From assembly GCA_948567375.1 (NCBI GenBank), contig OX419755.1, forward strand, positions 73,722,944 to 73,786,943: a stretch of 64,000 nucleotides of DNA, given 5' to 3'. The position numbers were made by a program, and so were the translations under genes. The stretch comes from Lunularia cruciata (lineage: Eukaryota > Streptophyta > Marchantiopsida > Lunulariales > Lunulariaceae). The notes under the pieces were generated by a model. It had not been told where the DNA came from and did no database searches. It saw nothing but the letters and a program-made list of their open reading frames with translations. Shown here piece after piece: positions 1-12,500 of this stretch; the stretch's first letter is position 1; each line of letters opens with the position of its first letter.

Positions 1-899
1 TGAAGAGAGAAGTGAGCTATCGAGAGGAGCTTGTGAAGAAGAGTGACATAGCAAGGGAGAGACAAGAAGCTGCATACGAGATCTTGAAGCAGCAATTTGC
101 TGATTCAAGAGTAGAAGTTATCCATGCTATGGCGAGAGCAGCAGCGAAGGATCAAGAGCTCGATAGAGTGATGGAGAGTATGGAAGAGATGAAGCAACTC
201 TGGCAACAAGAGTTGGCGGCACGATACAGAGAAGAAGACCAATTACAAGAATTACTTTGTAATCAGGAAGAGAAGGTAGTACAAAAGGAGAAGGAGACGG
301 TGAAAGCCGAATTCAAGGAGTTGGTGATGTACAGATAGGACTGGCTTGCAGATCGGGAACAAGAAAGGAAGACAAGATTGGAGCCAATAAAGGAGATTGT
401 CCTCCAGATGAATGCAATGTTGAGTACAGAGGCCAGCATTCAAATTGAAGAGACGAGACTGCACGAGTTGAAATTGTTGGTGCAGGAAACGAGGCGAAGA
501 TAGGCAAAAGACATTGATATGAACGCTTTGTTGATCAAGTTAAGAACTCGTGTAGATAGGAAAATATTAGAAGTAGAAGATAACATTTCAATTAGACTAT
601 ACTTAGTGAAAATAGAGATAGAAAAGCTTCGGAAAGATGTTGAAGCAAAACCCGAAGTAGATAACATAGGAGTCCAAATGTCTTTGGAATTACCAATGGA
701 GACATTAGAGAAGAGAGGGTCGGGAGATAAGGAGTTAGATAGATTACCCATTGGTGGAATTTCAAATCAGGAAAGAGAATTGCTGGATCTGGTAGAAGAA
801 GTAGAAGATACAAAACCCGAGGACAAAATATTAGGAAGTAAAATTACTTTGGGTTTGGGTTTGAAAGCCGAGGAAGAAGTAGACATCGGATTGGAGTAG
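1..899 (+). pseudogene. Unrecognised coiled-coil coding remnant
   Basis: Two plus-strand open stretches (about 12-338 and 519-899) encode a highly charged, Glu/Lys/Arg-rich protein with long heptad-like runs, for example around the words KQQFADSRVEV and ESMEEMKQLWQQEL. This is typical of a coiled coil. I see no catalytic motif, signal peptide or membrane segment. The stretches probably belong to one decayed gene that begins left of the window. I do not recognise the family: it could be a host structural protein or an accessory product of a retroelement. A second charged coiled-coil remnant lies at 61988-62278 on the other strand, but I could not show that the two are related. Confidence 0.35.
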
Positions 900-1794
900 T
901 AACAGATTTGATATTTGAAGAGGCAGATATGAAGAGGTGCATGTCATTTTGGATCTGCAGGTTAGAAGAGTTGTTGTAGAACGATATAGTTGTTAGAACT
1001 GTCAATTGATTCACTATTTAAGAGTGACATTCACAGTCAAATGTTGTTCAGTGCTCATAATTTTTGAGAATAGATAAAGCAAAGTGTTGTGAAGTAGTGC
1101 TCATTGCTTGAGCTTGATTCCGAGTATCAACTTTGTGTCTATGTTTGTGAGTGTGTGGAGAATTTGAAGTGCAAGTCAGAGTGCTTGTTGGATGTTGGAT
1201 TCCACAGCCTTGATCTTCATTCTGTGTGTTTGATCCTGAGTGAAGTGCAATCAGAGCAATGCCTTGACAAATTTGAGAGGAATTGTAGTGTTGGTAGTAT
1301 TCTGCATTTGTGAGTGTAGTGCAAAGTTGATGTGAGGCAATTTCGATTGAGGAAGTTGTGCCTTCAATGGAGGGGTGGAACACAATTCTAAGGCGAAGTC
1401 ATTTTGCAGTGAAGTGCCATTTTTGGGAGAGCTTGAATCATCATAATCAAGATTGTTTGGAAAGATTTGATAGAGTTGTGATTAAGGAGTGTCAATTTGT
1501 GACAAGACTGCGAGTCAATGCTTGTTAATCTCTTCTGGATGTGGTTTCTACCTGAGAGACTAAAGAAGAACTCAAGAAGAACTCAAGAAGAACTGAAATT
1601 GTTACTTTGCTTCGTATTTGACCAATTCTGACTTGTATCTCTGCGGGAATGAACTTTACTTTCATGATTACCGCAAAAGTGATATTTGTCGGGTTGTCAC
1701 ATTGCACCTCTACCACAAGATCCACCTTAAACCATCACAAAACAACTTGTAGATCTCAAGATCAATATAGTGCAACTATTGGAGAAGAGAGAGG
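900..1794. other. Gene-poor spacer, possible LTR-like leader
   Basis: No gene is supported here. A TATA-like CTATTTAAG lies near 1012-1020, downstream of the coiled-coil remnant, and is followed by TG-rich sequence. A short 11-base unit (AAGAAGAACTC) is repeated about three times at 1564-1594. The position just before the gag-like start of element A would fit an LTR or leader, but I found no matching second LTR copy and no primer-binding site, so this stays open. Confidence 0.3.
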
Positions 1795-4700
1795 TTGATC
1801 AAAATGTTGGAGGAGGGCCTAGGAGTTATAGAAGCTATCCCTTTAGAGGAGGCCAACCAACCAACCAACAATTTCAATGATAAAATTTTTTTTGGTTGTA
1901 GAGGAAGAGTTCACATCCAAAGGAATTGCACAAATTCCATTAACCATGGGGGAAGGAGTTATGAGGGAGCCAATAGAGAGAAAGAGGGAGATAGTGAAAC
2001 CCAAGTGGCTCCAAATCCAAATAACAAATGTAACGAGATAGCATCCATAGATGTGGTTGAGAGCAAGTATGAGAAGAGGGAGTGGTCAAACTCCAAAGGT
2101 CTTAATTTGGAGCTTTTGGGACAAGAGAAGAAGAGAGCTCATTTTGCAAAGGATGTACACTATTTTCAAGGATTTACTCCTAGTGAAGATACTCCTATGT
2201 CTACAAGGAGTACCTACACCTTAACACCATCAACAACAAAGACTCTAAGGAAGAAGTTGGGGATGGAAGGCTTCTTGATCTCAAAGCAACAATGGAACTA
2301 TAATGTGTTGGAGGATGTTGGTAGTCACAAGGCTAACATCACAATAGGTCAACTGATTGTTTTAATCCTACCTTGAGAAAGGAGCTTAGAGGTGGTTTGA
2401 GTTCTACAATGAGTAAGAGGAAGAAGAATGCAAAAGCTCTAGTATCAGTGGAGGTGGTGGATGCTAAACTAGCACCATGGGAGGCTTCTAAATATGCCTC
2501 TAAGATTGATGTGAGATTGAATGATCACAACATCAAGGATGCATTTGTTGATGGAGGATTTGTATTGAATGCCATGTAAGAGAGATTGATGAAGAAGTTG
2601 GGTTTGATACCTTCTAGATCTTCAACATTTATGGTGAGCATGGCAAACAAACAACATGTTTGACCAATGAGGGTGATTAATAAGGTGGTAGTTTCAATTG
2701 TGGGAGTTTAAAATTTCATAATTTCCAAATTTTAAAGGATTCAAGCTATGATTTGCTTCTTGGGAGGCCATTGTTAAGAGCAGCATGTACAAATGATTGA
2801 TAGCACAAAGGTAACTTGAGGAATGAGCCATCAAACCATCAAACCATAGAGTTATAGTTCCTATGACTAACACCACCAACACTTCACATTTAGATACACC
2901 ATCTTTTGATTATTGGGAATCAGATTCAAAAGAAGGAGCTTCAAGTGTATACACAAGTATGGAAGAGGAGAACTTCACTGAGGATGATGAATCTGAATTT
3001 GATTTAGATGTGTATCCTTTTTTTGCTATGGATTTTGCACCTAAGCCAAAGGTTTTGAAGGACCTATATAAATCACCATTGAAATTTGAGGAGATAGAGA
3101 GGAGGTTATCTACTATTAAGTATTGTCCAAATGTTACCAAGGAGAGGGTAAGATTTGAAGATATTTTCTGCAAGTTTATCTATGTGTTTGCTTTTAGTTA
3201 CAGGGTTTTAAAGGAAGTCACCTTGGAGGAGCTAAATATTGAGGTAGAGTCACATGCAAGACCAATCCGCCAAGAGCAACATCGCATTAATCCACCAATA
3301 TCTTTGGTTGTGAATGAGGAGATTGATAAGCTCAAAGAGGTTAGATTTATCTTTGAGGTGGAGAATTCAAAATGGGTGTCTCCAATTGTGATTGAGAAGA
3401 AAAGAATTGCAATCTTTGGGTATGTGTGGATTAAAAAAAGCTCAATGTTGTTACTAAGAATGACTATTATCCTTAGCCATTCATTGATGAGATCTTGGAG
3501 GAGATTGTAGGTCATGAGAGGTACAGTGTTGGAGATGGTTATAGTGGGTTTAACCAAATCAAGATTGCACTAGAGCATCAACAACTCACCACATTCATCA
3601 CACCTTAGAGGACTTATGCTTTCAAGGTCATGCCTTTTGGGCATTGCAATGCTCCAGCCACATTCTAATGGTTCATGAACAAGGTGTTTGAACTTTTCAT
3701 TGGGAAATTTGTGATTGATTTGATTGATGACTTTTGTGTCTATGGGAGCAAGGAGGAGCACTTTGAGCACTTGATCAAGGTCTTGCCATGCTTGGATGAA
3801 GAAAATGCATCACTCAACCTAAAGAAGTGTTTTTGGTTGTGAAGAAGGTCTACTTTTGAGGCACATCATCTGCAAGGATGGAATAGTAGTTGATCTTGAC
3901 AAGGTGAAGAAAACCTTAGACCTTCCATCCCTTTCAAGCTTAACAAGTTATGCCAATTCTTGGGGATGGTTGGGTACTATAGGAGGTTCATCTTCTCATT
4001 TTCCAACAAGGCTTATGCATTGACCATCTACATGAAGAAGGGTGTAGAATATATGGTGATTTTGGAAGACAAGGATGCTCTTAGAGCTTTTGAGAAGCTA
4101 AATCAATCCCTCGTTGTAGCTCCAATTCTTGCAAAACATGATTGGAGTCAGCCTTTGATTAATTAATGCTTCCAATGTAGCTATAAGATGCAATCTTAGT
4201 CAATTAGACCAAGATAGGCATGATAATCCAATGCTTATGCTAGTAGGCAGATGGTTTCAACAAAATAGAACTTCTTTGTCATTGAGAGAGGACGGTTAAC
4301 ATTGATCTTTTGGTCTCAAAAAGTTTAGACACTACTTGATTGGAGGGAAAGCCACCATTTTCACAGATCACAAGGCTTTAGAGAACATCTTCAACAAACC
4401 CAATGTAGAAGGGAGGCTAACAAGGTAGATGAGACTCTTGTTTGAGTATGACTACACCATTGAGGATAGGTCAAGGAAGAAACATGCAAATGTTGATTTG
4501 TTATGATCATGATGAAGATGAGCAAGTGGATGATTCCTTCCCTTCTGACAATCTTAGTCATTCAAGAGGTTCCAATGAAGTACAAGGAGATTGTGGACTT
4601 TGTTACAAGTTATAACTATCTAGAAGGAATGCATGCTAGGAAGAGGAAAGCACTTGCAACAAGATCTAGATCTTACATAATGGTGGAGGATATTCTTTTT

Positions 4701-5524
4701 CACCAAGGAGTAGATGGTCTACTTTGAAGAAAAATGGTTAAGGAAGAGTCTATCTTACTCATTAAGGAGTTTCATGAAGGTTTAGTGTGTGGAGTACACT
4801 TTGTAGGAAAAATGATTGCTTTCAAGATTCTAGATGCAAGTGACCATTTGGAAGGGGATTTTCAAGGATTGTCTTGATTATTGCAAAACTTGTCATGTTT
4901 GTCAAGCTTTTGCTAGAAATTCTACTTCCACTCCACCACTTAGATCAATTCCATTGCTAGGACCTTTTGAGAAGTGGGGAATTGATTTTGTAGGTCTTCT
5001 CAAGAAAACTCCAAGGAACAATTGGTACATTATGGTAGTTATTGATTATCTTATCTAGACCATTGAAGGACAAGAATGAAGATGAATTTGGAAGATTTCT
5101 TTATGAACGCATTATCATTAGGTTTGGATGCCCTTTGGAGTAATAGAGGAAGAGAGTTTATAGGAAGCATTACTATAGCCATGCTACAACATTTCTTTAT
5201 CACATATAGAGTAACTACATCCTATAAGCCAAATTCCAATGGCTTGGCAAAGAGAACCAATGAGACCTTGTGCATGATGTTGGCCAAAGATGCAAAATGG
5301 AGGGGGCTTAACATCATTAAGACAAGAGGATTCATGCAGTTTTGTAGGAGTATAGGATAACCATGAAGACTTCCATTGGTTCTCCATTTCAATTAATATA
5401 TGGTATTAAGTCTACCTCACCTATTCACTTTGATCTTCCTACCTTCCAAAGCATTTAAAAGAGATTGAAGAAAGCACAAGGAGGTGATGCAAAGAAGTCA
5501 AGGAAGGATCAACTTATGGATTGG
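1795..5524 (+). mobile_element. Element A: decayed Ty3/gypsy retrotransposon, left part
   Basis: Old plus-strand Ty3/gypsy copy, broken in many places. Parts in order: gag end with a zinc-knuckle-like CX2-4 pattern near 1890-1935, protease region about 2430-2790, reverse transcriptase about 3230-3990 (words VMPFGHCNAP and YGSKEEHFEHL), RNase H about 4130-4505 (FTDHKALENIF), and integrase about 4800-5370 (CKTCHVCQAF, WGIDFVG). No chromodomain is seen. The integrase and RT wording resembles the Tat/Athila side of plant Ty3 elements, which is an inference from memory. The element is interrupted at 5524 by element B and resumes at 17393. Its nearest relative in this window is element F on the opposite strand. 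Confidence 0.85.
5520..5524. repeat. Target-site duplication of element B, left copy (ATTGG)
   Basis: ATTGG directly precedes the TGTAATACC start of the left LTR and recurs directly after the right LTR at 17393-17397. The uninterrupted site can be seen in the related element F as the complement at 49335-49339. Confidence 0.9.
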
Positions 5525-6264
5525 TGTAATACCAAGAGCTAGCCATATGATCTAGATGTGAAATTTGGTTTGGTAACATCTAGAATGATGTTATACATGA
5601 TGGTCAAAATAGATAAGATAGAAGTATCACCAAAAGAGTACTTCTACTAATAGGGCAGAAACCAAAATAGACTTGAGAACCTTAGAACCAATAGCTAGAC
5701 ATATGATTTAAAGGTGAGAATTGGTTTGGTAACATCTGGAAGGATGTTACACATGATGGACTAAACAGATCAGAAAGAGGTGTCACCAAAAGTGGACTTC
5801 TTCTAATAGAGTAGGAATCAAAATATGCTTGAAATCTTTGAAGGCAATTTTGGAGGCCTAAATGGATGAATAAGGCCTTGATAAAAGGCAAGTTTCCTCC
5901 CCCCCCCCATTGGAGGAGAGCCTGCCCTTCCCTCCCCCTACTTTGTCTCATCGAGAGCTTTCCAATGGTACCTTACGTGATTCTGAGATTCCTACATATA
6001 GATTCCCTAAAAGGTTCCTTCCGGTCAAAGCTTGTTTGACCAACCAAATATGACCTAGACCAGACATGTCACCCATCCAAGTAAGTAATCCAAGGGTGGA
6101 GCTTGTTGACATGTCACCTATCTGTGTCCCTAATCCTATAGTGGAGCTTCCTTGGAGGAGATACTCTTTGTCTATATAATAAAGAGAAGGTGCTCCTTTG
6201 GGGCATCAAATGTTTGAGTGTGCAATCTGTGTTTTCTCTCTTCTCTTGTCCTCAGAGTATTACA
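5525..6264 (+). repeat. Element B 5' LTR
   Basis: 740-bp LTR starting TGTAATACC and ending ATTACA. The first about 165 bp and the next about 165 bp are similar to each other (each contains GGTTTGGTAACATCT), which makes this LTR about 165 bp longer than those of the related element D. A TATA-like TATATAAT lies at 6173-6180, and a long C run lies near 5890. Confidence 0.93.
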
Positions 6265-6265
6265 A

Positions 6266-6277
6266 TGGTATCAGAGC
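6266..6277 (+). promoter_or_regulatory. Primer-binding site for initiator tRNA-Met (element B)
   Basis: TGGTATCAGAGC lies one base after the end of the 5' LTR. This is the usual plant retrotransposon sequence complementary to the 3' end of initiator tRNA-Met. Confidence 0.9.
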
Positions 6278-6379
6278 GAGTGTTTTAGTCCAAGAGAGTG
6301 GATCACCCCTCTTGGAATAGCATGAACTACTGAAATTGAGTAATTTGAGATGGAGAACATAGAGTAATTGCTAGACTTA

Positions 6380-9194
6380 GGAAGGACTTCATTCATTGGG
6401 ATGGATGCACCGGGAGGACAATTTCCCGTACCTAGCTTTCCATTCTCAAACCCATTCCACATCAAGGTTATGTACATCCAGCGTGAGCAAATGAGGGTAT
6501 TGCTAGTTTATCACTTTGGTGCAGAATTCATGGACAGAATGATGAACTCACCAAACCCGGTGATTCTACCTGTGGTGATCTATGACAAAGAGTAGGATTT
6601 GACAATCTACATTCTATTATGATAATATGGATATGAATGTACCAAATTCTCTCCCTTTCAACACTCAAGTAGAAATCCGTTATGTAGTGAGACCAAAAGT
6701 AATGTTTAGAGATTTTGTGGTTAGGAATTTTAGTGAGGAGTATTATCAACGAGTGATAGCTTCTAAGGTCCCAATGGTAGTTTTGATAGTTTGTGCGCAT
6801 TCCAGAGTGATTATATTGACTCTGTATTGAAGTAGACATTAGCAATTGAGTGTTGCAAGAACCATGGATCCGCAATTGCAAGATCTGGTGCAAAGAATGC
6901 AAGGGATGTTGAATGAATTTCAAGAGATTAAGATGACCATGGAGATATTACAAAGTCAAGTGCAGATCCTCAGGAACGATCAAGCCATGCAAGAAGACGA
7001 GCCGTCTCAAAACCCAATACCTACAACAAAAGTACTTGGAGAGGCACCCGTGCCTGCAAACCCTATCAACGATGAAGCCACATTGCTACTCTAGATGAAG
7101 AAGAACCTGCAACATCAAGCCTTCCAAGGGGCAGCGTATGATGGAAGTAGTAGAAAATTGGATCTTGAGAATGAATCGATATTTCTGATTGTTCTCAACA
7201 GAGATGACAGAGCATGCTGCAAGCGTGTTTGCATATGGGTACTTGAACAATAAGGCCCTCACATGGTATGATGCTTGGGAACAATCCATGTTGGCAGGAG
7301 AAGGGAGGTCACATGGACAGCAATGCAAGAAGGAATGCTGAAGAATTTCCAATCGGTGGATTCTGTGCAGATGGCTTGAACCCGACTATGAGGATTGAGA
7401 TAGAAGAATAGCGTACAAGAGTATGTGGAGGCATTTTTGGATCTACAAGTTGCAATTACCAACATGAGTCCAGCAGAGGCTCTCGACAATTTCAAATGAG
7501 GGTTGAAAGAGTGGATTCACCAAGAAGTCATGGTGCAAAATCCTTGCACGGTATTTGAAGCCATTGCTTGTGCGCAGAGAATAGTAGGAGCATTAGGTGG
7601 AGGTGAAGGAATAGTTCCACCTCAACATTATCAGGCAGAAATGCCACAAATGGGTGGACCATTACCAATGGAATTGGGCAACCTCTGATTCTGGGATCGA
7701 GGAGCACGACCGCTTCAAGGAGAGCGGGGACGGGTAGAAGAACAAAGAGATGGAGTCCCACGAGGAGAAGGAACTTGAAGAGAACAACGCCGTTGTTACA
7801 ATTGTTGTCGTATTGGGCACATATCTACCAACTATCACACTCGTTTCCCTAAAGGCCCTCGGCTTTTGTACAGGTGATCTTTGAACAACATGGAGAGACA
7901 CATTGAAGAGGAGGAGGTGGAAATCACTTCAGAAAATAAAGATTGCTAGTAAATGTACCTTGCGGCCTTATTGGCTCAATAAGGAAGCAAAGAAGTGAGG
8001 GAAGGAAGAAGAATAATGCGCAAAGATCACGAAAGGCAACCTCACAATTGATTGTTGTGAATGGAATCTTAGAAGGTAATCAAGTGAGAGTATTAATAGA
8101 TCCGAGAGCAATAGAGAATTTCTTGTCTCGCTTTGTTGCAATAAGATTGGGAATGGATCTAGAGAGAGATGGGAGTGAAGAAGTAGAGTTACCTAATGGG
8201 CAAACAGAGAGGATTGAATCATTACCTACATGGGTAACCCTCTCTGTAGGAGAATATCAAGAAGCAATTGAGTGGCGAGTTATACAGTTAGCTCGTTATG
8301 ATGCAATTTTAGGTATGCCATGGATGGAGCAGTACAACCCTATGGTGGATTGGAGGAAAAAAGTAGTGAGAACCCACCAATGGTCAATCATTGGGGTTAA
8401 AGAAAAATCACACAAGCAGAAACTCCCTCTATATGTCATAGGAATGGCAACTATCTGTAAGACCAATAGATATTTTATGGGTCTAATAAGAGAAGTCCAG
8501 AGTGCACAACTCAATGGAAAATTTCCTGAGAAATTGAAAGATGTGGTAGATGAGTTTCAAGATGTCTTTCTTGATGATCTACCCTTAGGATTACCACCAA
8601 AAAGGCAAGTAGATCACAAAATTGAGACACTCCCGGGGAAGACACCTCCTTATAAGGCCCCATATTGCCTATCACCTCATGAATTGGAGGAGTGTAAGAC
8701 TCAAATTGAGGAGATGTTGCATAAAGGGTTCATCTAACCTAGTGTATCACCATATGGGGCCCATGTCTTGTTTGTGAAGAAGAAGGATGGTACAATGCGC
8801 ATGTGCATTGACTATCGGGGTCTCAATCAGCAAATAGTGAAGAACAAATACCCCTTACCTTGCATGGATGACCTGTTTGATCAACTCCATGGACCGACAT
8901 ACTTCACCAAACTGGACTTGCGGAGCGGTTACAATCAAATCCAAATTGCAGAGGAGGATGTGTACAAAAATGCCTTTTGAACCAGATTTGTCAAGGACTT
9001 CTCCAAGGTTGCACAGCCTTTAATGGCACTACTTGGCAAGGGGAAGAAGTGGACATGGGGAACTGCACAAGAGTTGGCCTTTCAAGAATTGAAGGCCGCC
9101 TTGCTACATGCACCAATCTTGAAGTGGTATGACCCAAAACGTCCAATCAAGTTGGCAATAGATGCATCAGGCGTAACAATAGGAGCAGTCCTAC
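6380..9194 (+). pseudogene. Element B gag, protease, RT and start of RNase H (fossil)
   Basis: Left half of the element B coding region. Gag covers about 6380-7950 and includes a cysteine-histidine knuckle near 7790-7840. The protease region has the VRVLID word near 8090, where the active-site aspartate is expected. The RT core carries [12 protein letters not shown] and [12 protein letters not shown] between 8790 and 8940. The beginning of RNase H, DASGVTIGAVLL, leads up to the insertion point of element C. The region is decayed with several breaks. A related but older version is found in element D at about 20390-23100. Confidence 0.85.
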
Positions 9195-9297
9195 TGTAAA
9201 AGACCAAAACCGAGGAGAGAAATAGGAGAATGGAAGCTCACATTGGGACACTTGAATGAAGGAAAACTCCGAATGCCTAGCATGAGCTTCGGCCTTG

Positions 9298-9308
9298 GTA
9301 TTTATAGG
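9298..9308 (-). promoter_or_regulatory. TATA box in element C LTR
   Basis: The minus strand reads CCTATAAATAC, a strong plant TATA box, placed downstream of the GAA/TTC arrays in transcription order. The same box is at 14521-14531 in the 5' LTR. A similar TATAAATACC is at 42300-42309 in the 3' LTR of element E. Confidence 0.75.
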
Positions 9309-9385
9309 TAGCATACAAGACCCTTGAAGCTTTCTCAAGAAGTTTCCTTGAGCCGCTTTCTTGGAGTGCAAGCCAAGTTAACTAG

Positions 9386-9548
9386 GAAGCTTCTCAAGAA
9401 ACTTCCTTCTAGAAGCCGCCTACTTGGCATGCAAGCTAAGCTAGTTAGAAGCTTCTAGAAGCTTCCTTCTAGAAGCTACCTGCTTAGGGCGCAAGTTAAC
9501 TAGTTGGGAAGCTTCCTAAGAAGCTTCTTAGATGCTTCTAGAATATTC
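9386..9548 (-). promoter_or_regulatory. Heat-shock-element-like array in element C 3' LTR
   Basis: Inverted GAA/TTC pentamers are densely packed. 9448-9465 is a four-unit run GAA-gc-TTC-ta-GAA-gc-TTC, followed at 9467-9474 by TTC-ta-GAA. 9536-9548 is a three-unit run TTC-ta-GAA-ta-TTC. Further pairs lie at 9386-9414 and about 9508-9530. Three or more alternating nGAAn units are the known binding pattern of heat-shock transcription factors. The heat response of this element is inferred, not shown. Confidence 0.65.
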
Positions 9549-9559
9549 TAGGCTATTTT

Positions 9560-12500
9560 GTCTTATTCTCTACTTCGTAAGCCCGACTAACTTCGTCACT
9601 AAACTCCATATTGTTACATATTCCCCAGCCGCTAGTTGGTGACGTCCTCGTCGCCAGTGAAGCTTCGAATTCCTTGATGGCCATCTGTGCATTCTGGAGG
9701 TGAGAAAGAGGTTCCCATGTAGCATCATGAAGGGGATACCCTTTCCAAAGGACCTTGTACTCCGTATGTTGGTGACGGCCTCGTTGAATATGGCGACGCG
9801 CAAGGATACGATCAACTTCGTACTCCTCATGATCGCTGATAGGGACAGGAAGAGGGGGAGGTTGGACTCGAGAGGAAAAGGAAGAAGGGTTAGGAACAAA
9901 GGGTTTCAACTTGGAAATATGAAAGACAAGATGGATACGCATGTGACAAGGTAAGGCAAGACGATAAGCAACAGGAGAGATAATGTGGGTGATATCAAAG
10001 GGTCCTATCCAATTAGGAGCAAGTTTACGAACTTGGGTATCAAGTGGGAGAGGGAGGTTACTAGAGGATAGCATGACTTTATCACCAACTTCAAAGGTGA
10101 GATCACGACGATGATGGTCTGCATATTGTTTTTGGCGATTCTGAGCAACAAGGAGGTGAGATTTGGCTTGTTGGAGAGATTGGGATATAGTGGTCAAGAA
10201 TGTAGAAGTATGAGGAACCTGAGAGGGAGGGGGAGCAAGAAGAGAATCTGGAACAAGCGGATCTTGGCCAAAATTGAGAAAGAAGGGAGAAAATCCAGTG
10301 CTTGCCTGTTTGGAATTGTTGTAGGCAAATTCTGCAGCTGCAAGACATTCATCCCAGTTGGTGTGGTGGACATTGACAAAGGCCCGCAACATATCCTCCA
10401 ATGTACGATTGGCGCGTTCGGTTTGTCCATCAGTTTGAGGATGATAGGCCGTGGACAAAGCAAGCTTGGTGCCGAGTATCTGGAAGAGTGCTTGCCAAAA
10501 CTTCCCGGTAAATCTAGGATCACGGTCGGAGATGAGTACACATGGCATCCCATGATGCTTGAAGACATTGTCGAAGTAGATTTGCGCTAAGGTTGGAGCA
10601 TCCACGGTACACAGGTTGGTGCCAAGTGGATTTGCTTACTAAGCTTATCCACAAACACCACAATTGCGGTGTGTCCTTGTTTTGTCTTTGGCAAGGATGT
10701 GATGAGATCCAAACTCACATGCTCCCAACGAGCGGATGGAATGGCGAGTGGTTGAAGGAGTCCACTCGGCTTCTGGTTGCTGGCCTTGTTCCGTTGGCAA
10801 CTCTCACATGATCGGACAAAGTCTCGAACATCTCGTGTCATGTTGGGCCACCACCATTGGCATTGGAGGGTGCCCAAGGTCTTGTCCACTCCCATGTGAC
10901 CAGCTATTGGTAAATCATGGGCTTCTTGAAGGCGCACAAGCCGAAGATCACCTTTGGTTGGAACATAGATTTGGTCTGCATGGAATAAAAGGCCTTCCTT
11001 GAAGGAGAAGGTGTTGTACTCCTTGTCGCGTGCTGTTAGACGACCGTGTACCATTTGGAAGAAAGGATCTTGCTGTAGGGCTAACCGAAACTCGTTATGA
11101 ATCTTGGGATCAATTGACGCCGTCGTAATTGCTGCCGTGATGAGAGGAAGAGACTTTAAATCAGGTCGTCGTGATAGAGCATCAAGGATGACATGGAACC
11201 GACCTGGTTTATACTCAAGTTTGATGTCGAACAATTGGAGTTGCTCTTCCCATCGATGATGTCGACTCTTCATGTGCTCTAGGTGTAAGGTTTGCAACAA
11301 TGGCTTGTGATCAGTTTGCATGATCACTTGTTTCCCCAAGAGATAATGCCTCCATACCTTGGTGGCATATACCATTGCAAGTTGTTCCCGATCTCGAGCA
11401 GAGTAATTTCTTTCAGCTGTATTTAGTCGGCGAGACACAAAGGCAATAGGATGTAGTCCATCTGGAAATTCTTGTTGCAACACAGCTCCAATTGCAAAGT
11501 TAGAAGCATCAAAATCAACCACACAAGGTAGTTGAGGATTATATGGTTGAAGAATGGGTCTTGAAGACACCATATGCTTTAACTTCTGGAATGCTTCTTC
11601 ATGCTTGGTGGTCCATTGGAAGCTCAAGTTCTTTCCCAAGAGGTCAGTCAATGGTGCAGCCACGTGAGCATAATAGTGGATGAACCGTCGGTAAAAATTG
11701 GCCAATCCGTTGAACGCTCGTACTTCGGTAGCATCCTTCGGGGTAGGCCAATCAGTAATGGCCTTGATCTTCTCTTCTTCCATCTTGATCCCATCTGATG
11801 AGATCTTATGACCCAAGAAGGTAACCTCCTTTTGCCAAAAAGCACACTTTGACTTCTTGCAGTAAAATTTCCACTGTCGTAGTCGTCTTAGGACTTCTTG
11901 CACATGATTCATGTGTTCTGCCTCTGTCCTACAATAGATTAAGATATCATCTAAGAACACTACCATTGACTGATCCAATAGCCCCTCCAACACCCGATGC
12001 ATCTGATCCATGAAGACTGCTGGAGCATTAGTGAGTCCGAAAGGTAGAACTCTCCACTCAAAATGTCCATACCTTGTACGAAAGGCAGTCTTTTTCACGT
12101 CCTCTCCTTCAATAGGAATTTGCCAATAGTCGCTACGAAGATCTAGCTTGGAAAAGTATCGTGCTCCACTTAATTGATCAAGCAAGTCATCGATCCGAGG
12201 CAAGGGATATGCATTCTTCACGGTTTGCTTATTGAGCCCACGGTAATCAATACAGAAACGAAGTCCTCCATCCTTCTTTGGAACAAATAGTACCGGTGCT
12301 CCCCAAGGAGAGGTACTATGTCGTATGAAATCCTTCTCCAACAACTCTGTAAGTGTTGTTCGCAACTCCTCCGACTCCTTTGGTGAGAGCCGATAGATTG
12401 GTCTACTCACTGGAGTACTCCCTGGCAATAACTCGATCTTGAAGGGCATACCTCGATCAGAGGGTAATCCCTTTGGTAGATCATCCGGAAACACATTTGC

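Larger units (their letters stand above)
9195..9618 (-). repeat. Element C 3' LTR
   Basis: On the minus strand it runs TGTAACAATATGG to CTTTTACA. U3 contains three tandem units of about 60 bp beginning near 9367, 9430 and 9490, each carrying inverted GAA/TTC pentamers. These are followed in transcription order by the TATA box at 9308-9298. The purine-rich GGCTGGGGAATA next to the LTR is the likely polypurine tract. Confidence 0.96.

Noticed and set aside
1048-1383. 111-codon minus-strand frame rich in His, Ser and Thr
   Set aside because: It lies in TG-rich spacer with no motif and looks like a compositional chance frame.
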